Part shown: positions 51,053 to 59,826 of the stretch, one piece after another
Position numbering within the stretch: the stretch's first letter is position 1
Layout of the letters: each line of letters starts with the position of its first letter
From: Brachybacterium vulturis
GTDB taxonomy: Bacteria > Actinomycetota > Actinomycetes > Actinomycetales > Dermabacteraceae
Assembly: GCF_002407185.1 (NCBI RefSeq)
Contig: NZ_CP023563.1
Span: 124,001 to 188,000 of the forward strand
Direction of reading: 5' to 3'
DNA: 64,000 nt
Notes under the pieces: generated by a model
The model's input: only the letters and a program-made list of their open reading frames with translations
The model's database searches: none
What the model was told of the DNA's origin: nothing
Position numbers and translations under genes: made by a program

Positions 51053-51787
51053 ATGGAGATCTCCGTCCAGATGTACAGCGTGCGCGAGTCGCTCGCGACC
51101 GACGTCCAGGCCACCGTGCAGCGCCTGGTCGAGCTCGGACTCACCCACGCCGAGCCGTACCACCTGCTGGAATACCGCGACGAGCTGGTGCGCGCCCGCG
51201 AGCAGTTCCCGATCGACTTCCCCAGCGCCCACCAGTCGTTCCTCGGCGAGGTGGACTTCCCCGCCGTGCTCGAGGCCGCCCAGGCGGTGGGGGTGCAGTA
51301 CCTCGTGGATCCGTTCTGGAATCCGGAGGACTGGACCGACGCCGAGAAGGTCCGCGCACTGGCCGACACGCTCAACCAGCGGGCCGCGGAAGCCGCCGAG
51401 GCGGGGATCCGCGTCGGCTACCACAACCACCATTTCGAGCTCGCCTCGCAGCTGGGCGGACGCACCGCTCTCGAGGTCTTCGCGGAGGCGCTGGACCCGC
51501 AGGTGGTCCTCGAGGTCGACACCTACTGGGCGGCCGTCGGCGGGGCCGAGGTGCCCGCACTGCTGGGCCGCCTCGGCGAGCGGGTGCAGCTGGTCCATCT
51601 CAAGGACGGCGACCTGTCCACGGATCCCGCCGCCCAGCTCCCCCTCGGCACCGGGGCGATGCCCCTGGCCGAGACGCTGCAGGCCGCTTCCGGCGCCGCC
51701 TACGGAGTGATCGAGTTCGACGACTACGCGGGCGACATGTTCGAGGGCATCGCGGCGTCGGTCGCCCACCTGCGCTCCGTCCTCTGA
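51053..51787 (+). CDS. Sugar phosphate isomerase/epimerase family TIM-barrel protein
   Basis: AP-endonuclease-2-like TIM barrel of 244 aa. VQMYSVRESLATDVQATVQRLVELGLTHAEPY at the start, metal-site residues in GYHNHHFELA, VLEVDTYWAAVGG, VHLKDGD and the final Glu in GVIEFDDY. Such enzymes isomerise or epimerise keto-sugars or inosose. GAAAGGA before ATG 51053. Fits a catabolic step for the sugar brought in by the preceding importer. Confidence 0.87.
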   Translation: MEISVQMYSVRESLATDVQATVQRLVELGLTHAEPYHLLEYRDELVRAREQFPIDFPSAHQSFLGEVDFPAVLEAAQAVGVQYLVDPFWNPEDWTDAEKVRALADTLNQRAAEAAEAGIRVGYHNHHFELASQLGGRTALEVFAEALDPQVVLEVDTYWAAVGGAEVPALLGRLGERVQLVHLKDGDLSTDPAAQLPLGTGAMPLAETLQAASGAAYGVIEFDDYAGDMFEGIAASVAHLRSVL

Positions 51788-51855
51788 CCTCACGCGGACC
51801 GGCCCTCCCGGGCCCGCACCCCGCGCTTCGCACCCCACCCTCGAAGGACACCCCC

Positions 51856-52989
51856 ATGACCTCTCAGACCCCGACCGGTCCCGTCGGCGTCGGCCTCATC
51901 GGCGCCGGCACCATCTCCACCCAGTACCTCACCCACCTCACCTCCTTCCCGGACCTCACCGTGCACATCGTCGGCGACCTGGTCCCCGAGGCCGCCGCGG
52001 CCCGCGCCGAGGAGTTCGGCGTCCCCGCCTCCGGCACCGCCCAGGACGTGCTGGACCACCCCGAGGTGGAGATCGTGGTCAACCTGACCATCCCCACCGC
52101 CCATGCCGAGGTCTCCCGCGCGATCGTCGCGGCCGGCAAGCACGTGTGGACCGAGAAGCCGATCACCACCGACCCGGCCGATGCGAAGGCCCTGCTCGCG
52201 GCGGCCGAGGAGGCCGGGGTGCGGGTGGGCGGCGCGCCCGACACCGTGCTCGGCGCCGGCATCCAGACCGCGCTGCGCACCCTGCGCGAGGGCGGGGTCG
52301 GCGCCCCGGCCAGCGCCCTGACCCTGTTCCAGTCCCCGGGCCCCGAGTCCTGGCACCCCAATCCCGCCTTCCTCTTCCAGGAGGGTGCCGGCCCGCTGTA
52401 CGACATCGCCCCCTACTACGCGACCACCCTGGTGCTCGCCCTGGGCCCCGTGGCCTCGGTCAGCGCCGTCGGCTCGACGGCGCGCGAGCAGCGCACCATC
52501 GGCTCCGGCCCCCTGGCCGGGGAGGTCTTCGACGTCACCGTGCCCACGCAGGTCGCGGCGCTGCTGCGCTTCGCCTCAGGTCAGAACGCGACCGTGCTGC
52601 TGAGCTTCGACTCCCCGCACACGCGCGCCGGCTTCGTCGAGGTGTACGGCACCGAGGCGACGCTCGCCTTCCCCGATCCCAACGTCTTCGACGGCGACTC
52701 GGCCCTGACCGCCTACCGCGGCGAGGAGCCGACCGCGGTGCCCGCTGCGGGCGCCACCACCGGGCGCGGCCTGGGCGTGCTGGAGATGGCGCGTGCGCTC
52801 CGCGCCGGGGTGCCCCACCGTGCGCAGGGCGAGGTCGCCGCCCACGTCCTGGACATCATGGTGGGCATCGAGACCGCGATCGCCGAGGACTCGATCGTGC
52901 GGATCGATTCGCGCTTCACGGAGGTCGAGCCGATGCCGGCCGACTTCGACCCCTTCGCCGCGACGCTGGCGCCGGTGCCTGCCCGGTGA
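51856..52989 (+). CDS. Gfo/Idh/MocA-family oxidoreductase
   Basis: NAD-dependent sugar dehydrogenase-like protein of 377 aa. Rossmann start VGVGLIGAGTISTQYLTHLTSFP; GKHVWTEKPITTDPADAKALL with the EKP Lys; GAGPLYDIAPYYATTLVLALGPV in place of the usual D-x-x-x-H helix. 68 bp after the isomerase gene, same operon. An isomerase plus Gfo/Idh pair resembles inositol or keto-sugar catabolism. Confidence 0.88.
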   Translation: MTSQTPTGPVGVGLIGAGTISTQYLTHLTSFPDLTVHIVGDLVPEAAAARAEEFGVPASGTAQDVLDHPEVEIVVNLTIPTAHAEVSRAIVAAGKHVWTEKPITTDPADAKALLAAAEEAGVRVGGAPDTVLGAGIQTALRTLREGGVGAPASALTLFQSPGPESWHPNPAFLFQEGAGPLYDIAPYYATTLVLALGPVASVSAVGSTAREQRTIGSGPLAGEVFDVTVPTQVAALLRFASGQNATVLLSFDSPHTRAGFVEVYGTEATLAFPDPNVFDGDSALTAYRGEEPTAVPAAGATTGRGLGVLEMARALRAGVPHRAQGEVAAHVLDIMVGIETAIAEDSIVRIDSRFTEVEPMPADFDPFAATLAPVPAR

Positions 52990-53070
52990 GCCACCGGGGC
53001 GGGGTTCTGCGTAGTCTGAGCCCACGCCCCGGTGTCCGTGCCGGGGGAAGATCCTTCCCGAGGAGGCCCG

Positions 53071-54027
53071 ATGCCCGCTGCCCGCGACGTCAGCCTGATC
53101 GTGAGCGTCGCGCGCCTGTACTACGACCAGGGGCTGTCGCAGTCACAGATCGCCGCCGAGCTGAACCTGTCCCGCTCGAACGTCTCCCGGATCCTCTCCC
53201 AGGCCAAGGAGCGAGGGATCGTGGAGGTCATCATCCATGACCCCGCCGGACCACCCGTCCGGGTGGCCTCCCTCGAACAGCAGCTCCAGGCGGCGTACGG
53301 GCTGGGCGATGTGCATGTGGTCGCAGCGACCCGCTCCTCGGCGCCCGAGATGACGGCCCGGCAGGGTGCCCTCGTGTTCACCCAGCGGCTGGCAGGGGTG
53401 CGCCGGGTCGGGGTCTCGTGGGGGCAGGCGGTCCAGAGCGTCATCGATCACCTGGAGCAGCAGCGGCTGCGCCCGGTACCGGAGCTCTTCCCCCTGGTAG
53501 GGGGGCTCAGCGCTCTCGATCAGCTGGCGTCCGGGGAATCCGTGCTGCGTGTGCTGTCCGCAAAGCTCGAGGCCCGGGCGCACACCCTGTATGCCCCGGC
53601 GGTGCTGGAGTCCGCCGAGACCGTGCGGAGCCTGCGCACCGAGTCGACCATCGCCTCGGTGCTCGAGGCGGCGGCCGCGGTCGAGCTGGCCCTGGTGGGC
53701 ATCGGCTCGGTGGGCGTGCACTCCTCGCTGCACATCGTCGAGCGGATGAAGCTCACCGACGCCGAGAAGCGCACCTTCGCCAAGCAGCATCCGGTGGGCG
53801 ACATCTGCGCCCGCCTGGTCGACGCCGACGGCCGTCCGGTGGGCGCTCCGGCGGAGGACCGTGTGCTCGCGGTGACCTTCGCGGAGCTGCGCGCGATCCC
53901 CGAGGTGGTCGGGGTCGTGTTCGGTGTGGAGAAGGCTCCGGGGGTCAGCGGTGTGCTGCGCAGCGGGGCGCTGGACACCGTCGTGCTGGATGAGCACCTC
54001 GCCCGGGAGCTGCTCTCCACGGTCTGA
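53071..54027 (+). CDS. SorC/DeoR-like sugar-binding transcriptional regulator
   Basis: Regulator of 318 aa. N-terminal HTH SVARLYYDQGLSQSQIAAELNLSRSNVSRILSQAKERGIVEVIIHDP (residues 12-57), then the SorC effector domain: RRVGVSWGQAVQSVIDHL, LFPLVGGLSALDQL, VELALVGIGSVGVHSSL, HPVGDICARLVDADG. SorC members sense phosphorylated sugars. AGGAGG before ATG 53071. It converges on the 11-gene PTS/dehydrogenase cluster and is its most likely regulator, although distant from that promoter. Confidence 0.9.
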   Translation: MPAARDVSLIVSVARLYYDQGLSQSQIAAELNLSRSNVSRILSQAKERGIVEVIIHDPAGPPVRVASLEQQLQAAYGLGDVHVVAATRSSAPEMTARQGALVFTQRLAGVRRVGVSWGQAVQSVIDHLEQQRLRPVPELFPLVGGLSALDQLASGESVLRVLSAKLEARAHTLYAPAVLESAETVRSLRTESTIASVLEAAAAVELALVGIGSVGVHSSLHIVERMKLTDAEKRTFAKQHPVGDICARLVDADGRPVGAPAEDRVLAVTFAELRAIPEVVGVVFGVEKAPGVSGVLRSGALDTVVLDEHLARELLSTV

Positions 54028-54078
54028 GCGGGCCTGCCGCAGGCGCGCTCCCCCGGCGGGCGGCGCGTCGCCGGCTGC

Positions 54079-54603
54079 TCACCCGGCCAGCCAGTCCCGG
54101 GCGCGACGCTCGAGGTCCGCGTCGTCGCTCGCGGCGAGCATCGCGCGCACGGCGTCGGGCTCCTGCAGCCGTGCCACCAGGTTCTGCAGCGCCGACAGCT
54201 GGCTGGTGGCATCGGCGAGCACGAGCATGATGATCAGCTCCGCCCAGATGGTGCGCTCTCCGGAGGAGCCGATCTCGCCGAACGCGACCGGCTCCTCCGG
54301 GACCGCGACGGCGAACCCCGGGGTGATCACGTGCTCGGGGTCGGTGTGCGGGATCGCCGCGGGCACGAGCGTGGGCAGGCCCGTGGGGTGCTTCTCCTCG
54401 CGCAGCAGCACGGCCGCTTCGAAGGAGTCGGTGACCGCACCGATCTCCCGCAGGCGCGCCGAGAGGGCCCGCAGAGCGGCGGGGGCATCATCCGCCTCGA
54501 GGCCGAGGAGCGCGGCGCCCGGCAGGATGCTCGCCTGCGGCGCAGCAGCGTCCTCGTCCGCGGCCGCGGCGTTCCCGCTCTGAGCGGTGCTGTCCTCGTT
54601 CAT
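54079..54603 (-). CDS. gatA: PTS IIA component, fructose/galactitol (EIIA-2) type
   Basis: Phosphocarrier of 174 aa receiving phosphate from HPr. Ala-rich N-terminus of 25 residues, then FEAAVLLREEKHPTGLPTLVPAAIPHTDPEHVITPGFAVAVPEEPV with the phospho-site His86 in IPHTD. ATGA overlap with the IIC gene. Last gene of the cluster. Galactitol as the substrate is not implied. Confidence 0.87.
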   Translation of the reverse strand: MNEDSTAQSGNAAAADEDAAAPQASILPGAALLGLEADDAPAALRALSARLREIGAVTDSFEAAVLLREEKHPTGLPTLVPAAIPHTDPEHVITPGFAVAVPEEPVAFGEIGSSGERTIWAELIIMLVLADATSQLSALQNLVARLQEPDAVRAMLAASDDADLERRARDWLAG

Positions 54604-56024
54604 GCTCCTGCTCCGTCCCGCGCCGCGGCGCCGTCCGTGGTCTCCGCCGCGAGTGCGCGACGGTCCCGGGCCTTCATCGCGAAGCGGATCGCGACCACCC
54701 CGGCCAGGCACAGCACGGCCGTGGCGAGCACGCCGACGGTCCCGAGCTCGGCACCGGCGAAGAACAGGCCGGTCAGCGGGTTCGCCCCGTCGACCAGCGA
54801 GGAGATCGTCGCCTGTCCGTCCTCGAGGGCGAAGCCCGATTCCACCGCGATCTGGGTGAAGGTGGGGGCGATCCAGGTGGCGATGAACAGACCGGCACCG
54901 ATCAGGATGCCACCACCGATCACCGAGCGCACGATGTTGCCGCGGAAGATCGGGACCATCACGGCGACGATGAACGGGATGGTGGCGAGGTCCACCAGCG
55001 GCAGCACCCTGTTGCCGGCCGGTGCGAGGATCACTGCGATCAGCAGCGTGATCGGCACCAGCAGCAGCGAGGTCGCGATCACCGAGGGCTGGCCGACGGC
55101 GATCGCGGAGTCAAGGCCGATGTAGAAGGTCCGCCCCGGGAACCGCTTCTGCACGAAGGTGCGGGCGGCCTCGGAGATCGGCATCAGCCCCTCCATCAGG
55201 ATCGCCACCATCCGCGGCAGCAGGAACATCGCGGCGGCGAGCGAGATCGCGAGGGTGAGGATCGCGGTGGAGTCCTCGGCCGGAGCGTCGAAGCCGTAGC
55301 CGAGGATGCCGATCAGCACGCCCAGGATCAGGCCCATCATGAGGGTCTCGCCGAACAGTCCGAAGCGCTTCTGGATCGCCTCCGGGGTCGCGTCGAGCCT
55401 GCGGAGCCCGGGGATCGCGTCGAACACCTTATTCATCGGGATGGCGAGCAGCCCGTACGGGGCGGAGGTCCCGTGAGGGAAGGAGATCTCCGGCAGCTGG
55501 AAGTACTTCTGCACGATCGGGGCGGTGAGGTCGGCCATGGCGAGGATCAGGGCCAGGTGCACCGCGGCGCTCAGCAGACCCAGCAGGTAGTTCCCCGTGA
55601 CGGCGCCGACCAGCGCCCCGATCATCGCGCTGTGCCAGTAGTTCCACAGGTCGATGTCGAAGGTGCGGGTGAGCCCCGTCAGCAGCAGCACCACATTGAC
55701 CACCAGGCCCAGCGGGATGATCATCGCTCCGATCGAGGAGCCGAAGGCGATCGCGGCCGAGGACGGCCATCCGACGTCCACCACGTCCAGGCTCACGCCG
55801 AGCCCTTCGGCCATCCCGGTGGCCGCCGGGGCCACCTGCGCTGCGAGCAGGCCGATCACCAGGTTGATGCCGATGAAGCCGATGCCGATGGTGACCCCGG
55901 CACGGAAGGACTTGCCCAGTCTCAGGCCGAGCAGCAGACCGAACAGCGTGATGATGACCGGCAGGACCACGGAGGGGCCCAGCGTGTTGAGATAGCTCGA
56001 GATGGGTGCGAGGAAGGACTCCAT
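54600..56024 (-). CDS. gatC: PTS IIC component, galactitol (GatC) type
   Basis: Membrane channel subunit of 474 aa. GPSVVLPVIITLFGLLLGLRLGKSFRAGVTIGIGFIGINLVIGLL, DVGWPSSAAIAFGSSIGAMIIPLG and FDIDLWNYWHSAMIGALV are GatC-type. About eleven helices and an Ala/Arg-rich cytoplasmic tail. Overlaps the IIA gene by ATGA; 46 bp after the IIB gene. The GatC family also carries ribitol, arabitol and other polyols. Confidence 0.9.
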   Translation of the reverse strand: MESFLAPISSYLNTLGPSVVLPVIITLFGLLLGLRLGKSFRAGVTIGIGFIGINLVIGLLAAQVAPAATGMAEGLGVSLDVVDVGWPSSAAIAFGSSIGAMIIPLGLVVNVVLLLTGLTRTFDIDLWNYWHSAMIGALVGAVTGNYLLGLLSAAVHLALILAMADLTAPIVQKYFQLPEISFPHGTSAPYGLLAIPMNKVFDAIPGLRRLDATPEAIQKRFGLFGETLMMGLILGVLIGILGYGFDAPAEDSTAILTLAISLAAAMFLLPRMVAILMEGLMPISEAARTFVQKRFPGRTFYIGLDSAIAVGQPSVIATSLLLVPITLLIAVILAPAGNRVLPLVDLATIPFIVAVMVPIFRGNIVRSVIGGGILIGAGLFIATWIAPTFTQIAVESGFALEDGQATISSLVDGANPLTGLFFAGAELGTVGVLATAVLCLAGVVAIRFAMKARDRRALAAETTDGAAARDGAGA

Positions 56025-56070
56025 GATGCTCTCCTTTGAGCGTGGAGGGATGGGAAGGGCCGAGGCCAGG

Positions 56071-56346
56071 TCAGCTCAGGGCTCGGGAGATCTCGTCGAG
56101 CACCTCGTCCTGACCCATGCCGGTCAGCAACGGCAGCGCCCGGATCACGGGCACGGTCACCGAGGCGGGAACATCGGTGGTGGCCACGATGAGATCGGCG
56201 TCGACGTCACCGCCGACGAGGTCCATGACCTTGCCCTGAGCGACGGTCGCCCCGATGCCCTTCTCGGCGAGGTGGTCTCGCACCTTGGCGGCGACGACGG
56301 TGGAGGTCGCGACGCCCGTGCCGCAGATGATGAGGACCTTCTTCAT
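56071..56346 (-). CDS. gatB: PTS IIB component, galactitol (GatB) type
   Basis: Phosphotransfer protein of 91 aa. P-loop-like active site KKVLIICGTGVATSTVVAAKV with phospho-Cys8; the rest (KVMDLVGGDVDADLIVATTDV) matches the GatB fold. 49 bp after the E2 gene and before IIC. Completes a three-protein galactitol-class PTS with the IIA and IIC genes. Confidence 0.9.
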   Translation of the reverse strand: MKKVLIICGTGVATSTVVAAKVRDHLAEKGIGATVAQGKVMDLVGGDVDADLIVATTDVPASVTVPVIRALPLLTGMGQDEVLDEISRALS

Positions 56347-56395
56347 GGCTGCTCCTGGAGGATCGAGGGTGGGGTGATCGGTCGATTCTGTGTGC

Positions 56396-57736
56396 TCACA
56401 GCGCCAGCCGCAATGGATCGTCCAGCAGTTCCTGGATCTCCTGGAGCGCCCGGGCGGCGTCGGCGCCGTCGGCCACCCGGTGGTCGATGGACAACCCGAG
56501 CTCACAGCTCATCCGTCCGGTCACGGTGCCGTCCTGCTCCACCACGGGAGCGAAGCCGACGGTGCCGATGCTGAGCGCCGTCGCCTGCGGCGGGGTGATC
56601 AGCGCATTGAACCGGTCCACGCCCATCCCGCCGAGATTCGAGACGGTGCCGGTGGCGGGTCCGAACAGGGAGGGGTCCACGGTCCCCGCCTTGGCGGAGG
56701 CGCCGATCTCGCGGATCTGGGCATCCAGCGCCCGGACGCTCTGCAGATCCGGTTCGCGCACCACCGGCACGAGCAGGCCTCCTGGGGTGTCCACGGCCAG
56801 GACCACATCCACGCTGGGGTTCCGCTTCACCCCGTCACCGGCCCAGGACCCGTTCAGCTGCGGGGTGGCCCGCAGCAGCAGTGCGTAGGCGCGCACCAGC
56901 AGGGTGGTCCAGCTGATGCCCTTCAGCACGCCGGTGCGGGCGCGGGCGGCGGTGGACAGGTCCATCGTCCGGAAGGCCGTGAACTGCGGGATCAGCGGGG
57001 TGGTGGCCATCGCACGCGCCGTGAGCTGACGGGTGCGACGGTCCCGGGCCGAGCCCAGCAGCTCCTCGGGAGCGGCATCGACCACGGGTGCGGCGAGCGC
57101 CGCTGCAGTGCTCTCATCGGCGGTCGATGCGGGGGCGGCCGACGGGGCGGACGGGGCCTTCTGGTCGGAGACGCGCTGGGCGTCGGTCGCGGCGATCGCC
57201 TCCTTGACGTCCTTGACGCGGACCGTGCCGTGAGGGCCGGTCGGGGTGAGCGCGCGCAGGTCCAGTCCATGGTCCTTGGCGAGCTTTCGCGCCAGCGGCA
57301 CCGTCGGCGGCATCGGGCCCTCGGGCCCGGAGGCCGGTGCGACCGTCTCGGCGGGCTCGTCGGAACCGCCGGAGCCTGTCGTGCCCGTGGTCCGTGCGGC
57401 CTGGGCAGAGGTGTCCGTCGTACCGGGGCTCCCCTCGGCCGCGGCGCCCGCGTCCCCACCGTCGCCGGCGAAGAGGTCACCGAGCAGATCCTCCTCCTCG
57501 GAGGTGACCAGTGCGATGTGGTCGCCGACGGCGACGACGTCGCCCTCGGCGTGCAGCAGCTTCGCGACCACCCCGGCGGCCGGGGACTCGACCTCCATGT
57601 CGACCTTGTCGGTCATCACCACCGCGACCACGTCGCCCTTGGCGATCTCATCGCCCTCGGCGACCTGCCATTCGGTGATCGTGCCCTCGTCCATGGTCAT
57701 GGACATCTTGGGCATCGTCAGCGGGATCTCGGCCAT
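56396..57736 (-). CDS. 2-oxoacid dehydrogenase E2 (dihydrolipoyl acyltransferase)
   Basis: E2 core subunit of 446 aa. One lipoyl domain (residues 1-78, lipoyl Lys44 in MTDKVDME), Ala/Thr/Ser-rich linker, E1/E3-binding domain VPLARKLAKDHGLDLRALTPTGPHGTVRVKDVKEAI (about 145-185), second flexible linker, acyltransferase domain ending in the active site SIDHRVADGADAARAL. It forms with E1alpha and E1beta an acetoin- or pyruvate-dehydrogenase-like complex. No E3 gene nearby, so it must use the housekeeping dihydrolipoyl dehydrogenase. 3 bp after E1beta. Confidence 0.9.
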   Translation of the reverse strand: MAEIPLTMPKMSMTMDEGTITEWQVAEGDEIAKGDVVAVVMTDKVDMEVESPAAGVVAKLLHAEGDVVAVGDHIALVTSEEEDLLGDLFAGDGGDAGAAAEGSPGTTDTSAQAARTTGTTGSGGSDEPAETVAPASGPEGPMPPTVPLARKLAKDHGLDLRALTPTGPHGTVRVKDVKEAIAATDAQRVSDQKAPSAPSAAPASTADESTAAALAAPVVDAAPEELLGSARDRRTRQLTARAMATTPLIPQFTAFRTMDLSTAARARTGVLKGISWTTLLVRAYALLLRATPQLNGSWAGDGVKRNPSVDVVLAVDTPGGLLVPVVREPDLQSVRALDAQIREIGASAKAGTVDPSLFGPATGTVSNLGGMGVDRFNALITPPQATALSIGTVGFAPVVEQDGTVTGRMSCELGLSIDHRVADGADAARALQEIQELLDDPLRLAL

Positions 57737-57739
57737 GGC

Positions 57740-58729
57740 TCACCACTCCTTCACGAGCGCGGCGGCTTCGCGGACGATGTCGTCCACCTGCGGGACCGCG
57801 GCCTTCTCGAGCTCAGGGTTGTAGGGGATGGGGATGTCGAGGCCGCAGAGCCGCTTCACCGGTGCCTGCAGGTGCCCGAAGGCGGAGGACTCCACGATCG
57901 ACGCGGCGATCTCCCCCATGAATCCGCCGAAGCGCACGGACTCCTGGACCAACAGGGCGCGGCCCGTGCGGGTGACGCTGTCGACGATGAGCGGCAGGTC
58001 CAGGGGCTTGAGCGTGCGGGGATCGATGACCTCCGCGCTGATGCCGTCCTGGGCCAGGGATCCGGCCGCCTCCAGGGAGCGCTGCACCTGGACGCCGGTG
58101 GCGACGATGGTCAGGTCGGTCCCCTCCCGCTCGATCTTCCCGACCCCCAGGCGTCCGACCTCGAACGTCTCGGGCACCTCGTAGGTCTGCTTGTAGAGCA
58201 GCTTGTGCTCGAGCACCATCACGGGGTTCGGATCCTCGAGCGCTGCCAGCAGCAGCTCGGCGGCGTCGCGCGCGTTCGAGGGCATGACCACCTTGATGCC
58301 CGGGACGCAGGTGAACCAGGCCTCCAGGGACTGCGAGTGCTGGGCGGCGGCGCCGGTGCCCGAGCCGCCGGGGGCACGGATCACCAGCGGGACGTTCGCC
58401 TGCCCGCCCACCATGAAGTGGAGCTTCGCGGCCTGGTTGGCGATCTGGTCCATCGCCTGGGCGGTGAAGTCGGAGAACTGGATCTCGACGATGGGCCGCA
58501 TGCCGGTGATCGCGGCGCCGACGCCCATCCCGACGATCCCGAGCTCGGAGATCGTGGTGTCCCGCACCCGCTCCGGGCCGAAGCGGTCGATGAGGTCGTT
58601 CTCGACCCCGAAGGCGCCGCCGTACAGGCCCACGTCCTCCCCCATCAGGAAGACCCGCTCATCGGCGGTCATCGCCTGGGCCATCGCCTCGCGGATGGCC
58701 TCGGAGTACGTCATCTCACGGGTGCTCAT
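57740..58729 (-). CDS. 2-oxoacid dehydrogenase E1 component, beta subunit
   Basis: Thiamine-diphosphate E1 beta of 329 aa. [99 protein letters not shown] and the transketolase C domain [18 protein letters not shown]...[11 protein letters not shown] are all intact. Closest in style to acetoin dehydrogenase and pyruvate dehydrogenase beta chains. Overlaps the E1alpha gene by ATGA. Confidence 0.92.
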   Translation of the reverse strand: MSTREMTYSEAIREAMAQAMTADERVFLMGEDVGLYGGAFGVENDLIDRFGPERVRDTTISELGIVGMGVGAAITGMRPIVEIQFSDFTAQAMDQIANQAAKLHFMVGGQANVPLVIRAPGGSGTGAAAQHSQSLEAWFTCVPGIKVVMPSNARDAAELLLAALEDPNPVMVLEHKLLYKQTYEVPETFEVGRLGVGKIEREGTDLTIVATGVQVQRSLEAAGSLAQDGISAEVIDPRTLKPLDLPLIVDSVTRTGRALLVQESVRFGGFMGEIAASIVESSAFGHLQAPVKRLCGLDIPIPYNPELEKAAVPQVDDIVREAAALVKEW

Positions 58730-59826
58730 CGTCCTGCCTCCGCATCGTCAGTGGTCGCGCCGGCGGTCAGGGCCGTCTCGGCATCACGGGTGTCGGTGGC
58801 GTCCACGGCCGAGGGGGCGTAGACGGCGTCCAGCAGCGCGGCGGGATCCGGGTCCTCGCCCTGGGTGCCGAAGACGACCGCCTCACGGATCGCGGTGCGC
58901 GCATCCGCCTGCAGCGCATCGAGCTGGTCCTGGTCGAGGATCCCGGCCTCCAGCAGGTGATGGGCGAAGGCGGCGATCGGGTCCTTCTCCTTCCACTCGG
59001 CGATCTCCTCCTTGGAGCGGTACCGGTTCTTGTCCGACTTGGAGTGGCCGCGCCAGCGGTAGGTCACCGCCTCGACGAAGCTCGGCCCCTCCCCCGCCCG
59101 GGCCCGGTCGATCGCCCGTCCGGTGGCGTCGGCGACGGCGTGGACGTCGTTGCCGTCGACGCTCTCGCCGGGGATGCCATAGCCGATCGCCTTCACCGCG
59201 AGGTTCTCGACCTTGAACGCCTTGTGCGAGGACATCGACATGCCGTACTGGTTGTTCTCGCAGACGAACACCACCGGCAGGTTCCACATGGAGGCGAGGG
59301 TGAGCGCCTCGTGCCAGGCGCCCTCACCCACGGCGCCGTCGCCGTGGAAGCAGACCGCGACCCGTCCGTTGCCGGTGAGCTGGTTGGTCAGCCCCGCCCC
59401 GGCGGCGATCGGGACACCGCCGGCGACGATGCCGTTGGCGCCGAGGTTGCCGGTGGCGACGTCGGCGATGTGCATGGAGCCGCCGCGGCCGCGGCAGTAG
59501 CCGTTGTCCTTGGCCAGCAGCTCAGCCATCATCCTGCCGAGGTCGGCACCGCGGGCGATGCAGTGCCCGTGGCCGCGGTGGGTGGAGGTGATCTGGTCAC
59601 CCTCCTCGAGGTTCAGGCAGGTCCCGGTGGGGACGGCTTCCATCCCGATGGACAGGTGCATGGTCCCGTGCATCATGCCGCGGCCGTAGAGGTCCTCGAC
59701 GGCCTCCTCGAACAGGCGGATCCGCCACATGGTCGCGAGCGCCTCGCCCGCGGTCCCCGGGTCGGAGAGCAGGGCATCGGGGCCGGGGCCGGCGGCGGTG
59801 GACTCACCGGTGGTGGGCGTGCTCAT
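58726..59826 (-). CDS. 2-oxoacid dehydrogenase E1 component, alpha subunit
   Basis: E1 alpha of 366 aa. Thiamine-diphosphate motif [36 protein letters not shown]; catalytic and phosphorylation-loop-like regions [50 protein letters not shown]. Acetoin dehydrogenase alpha-like. N- and C-terminal tails are Thr/Ala/Asp-rich. Overlaps the oxidoreductase gene before it and E1beta after it by ATGA, so expression is tightly coupled. Confidence 0.92.
   Translation of the reverse strand: MSTPTTGESTAAGPGPDALLSDPGTAGEALATMWRIRLFEEAVEDLYGRGMMHGTMHLSIGMEAVPTGTCLNLEEGDQITSTHRGHGHCIARGADLGRMMAELLAKDNGYCRGRGGSMHIADVATGNLGANGIVAGGVPIAAGAGLTNQLTGNGRVAVCFHGDGAVGEGAWHEALTLASMWNLPVVFVCENNQYGMSMSSHKAFKVENLAVKAIGYGIPGESVDGNDVHAVADATGRAIDRARAGEGPSFVEAVTYRWRGHSKSDKNRYRSKEEIAEWKEKDPIAAFAHHLLEAGILDQDQLDALQADARTAIREAVVFGTQGEDPDPAALLDAVYAPSAVDATDTRDAETALTAGATTDDAEAGR

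Noticed and set aside
54053-54074. CCGGCG...CGCCGG hairpin between the SorC and IIA genes as a terminator
   Set aside because: Six base pairs with a 10-nt loop in a very GC-rich stretch is close to chance level.
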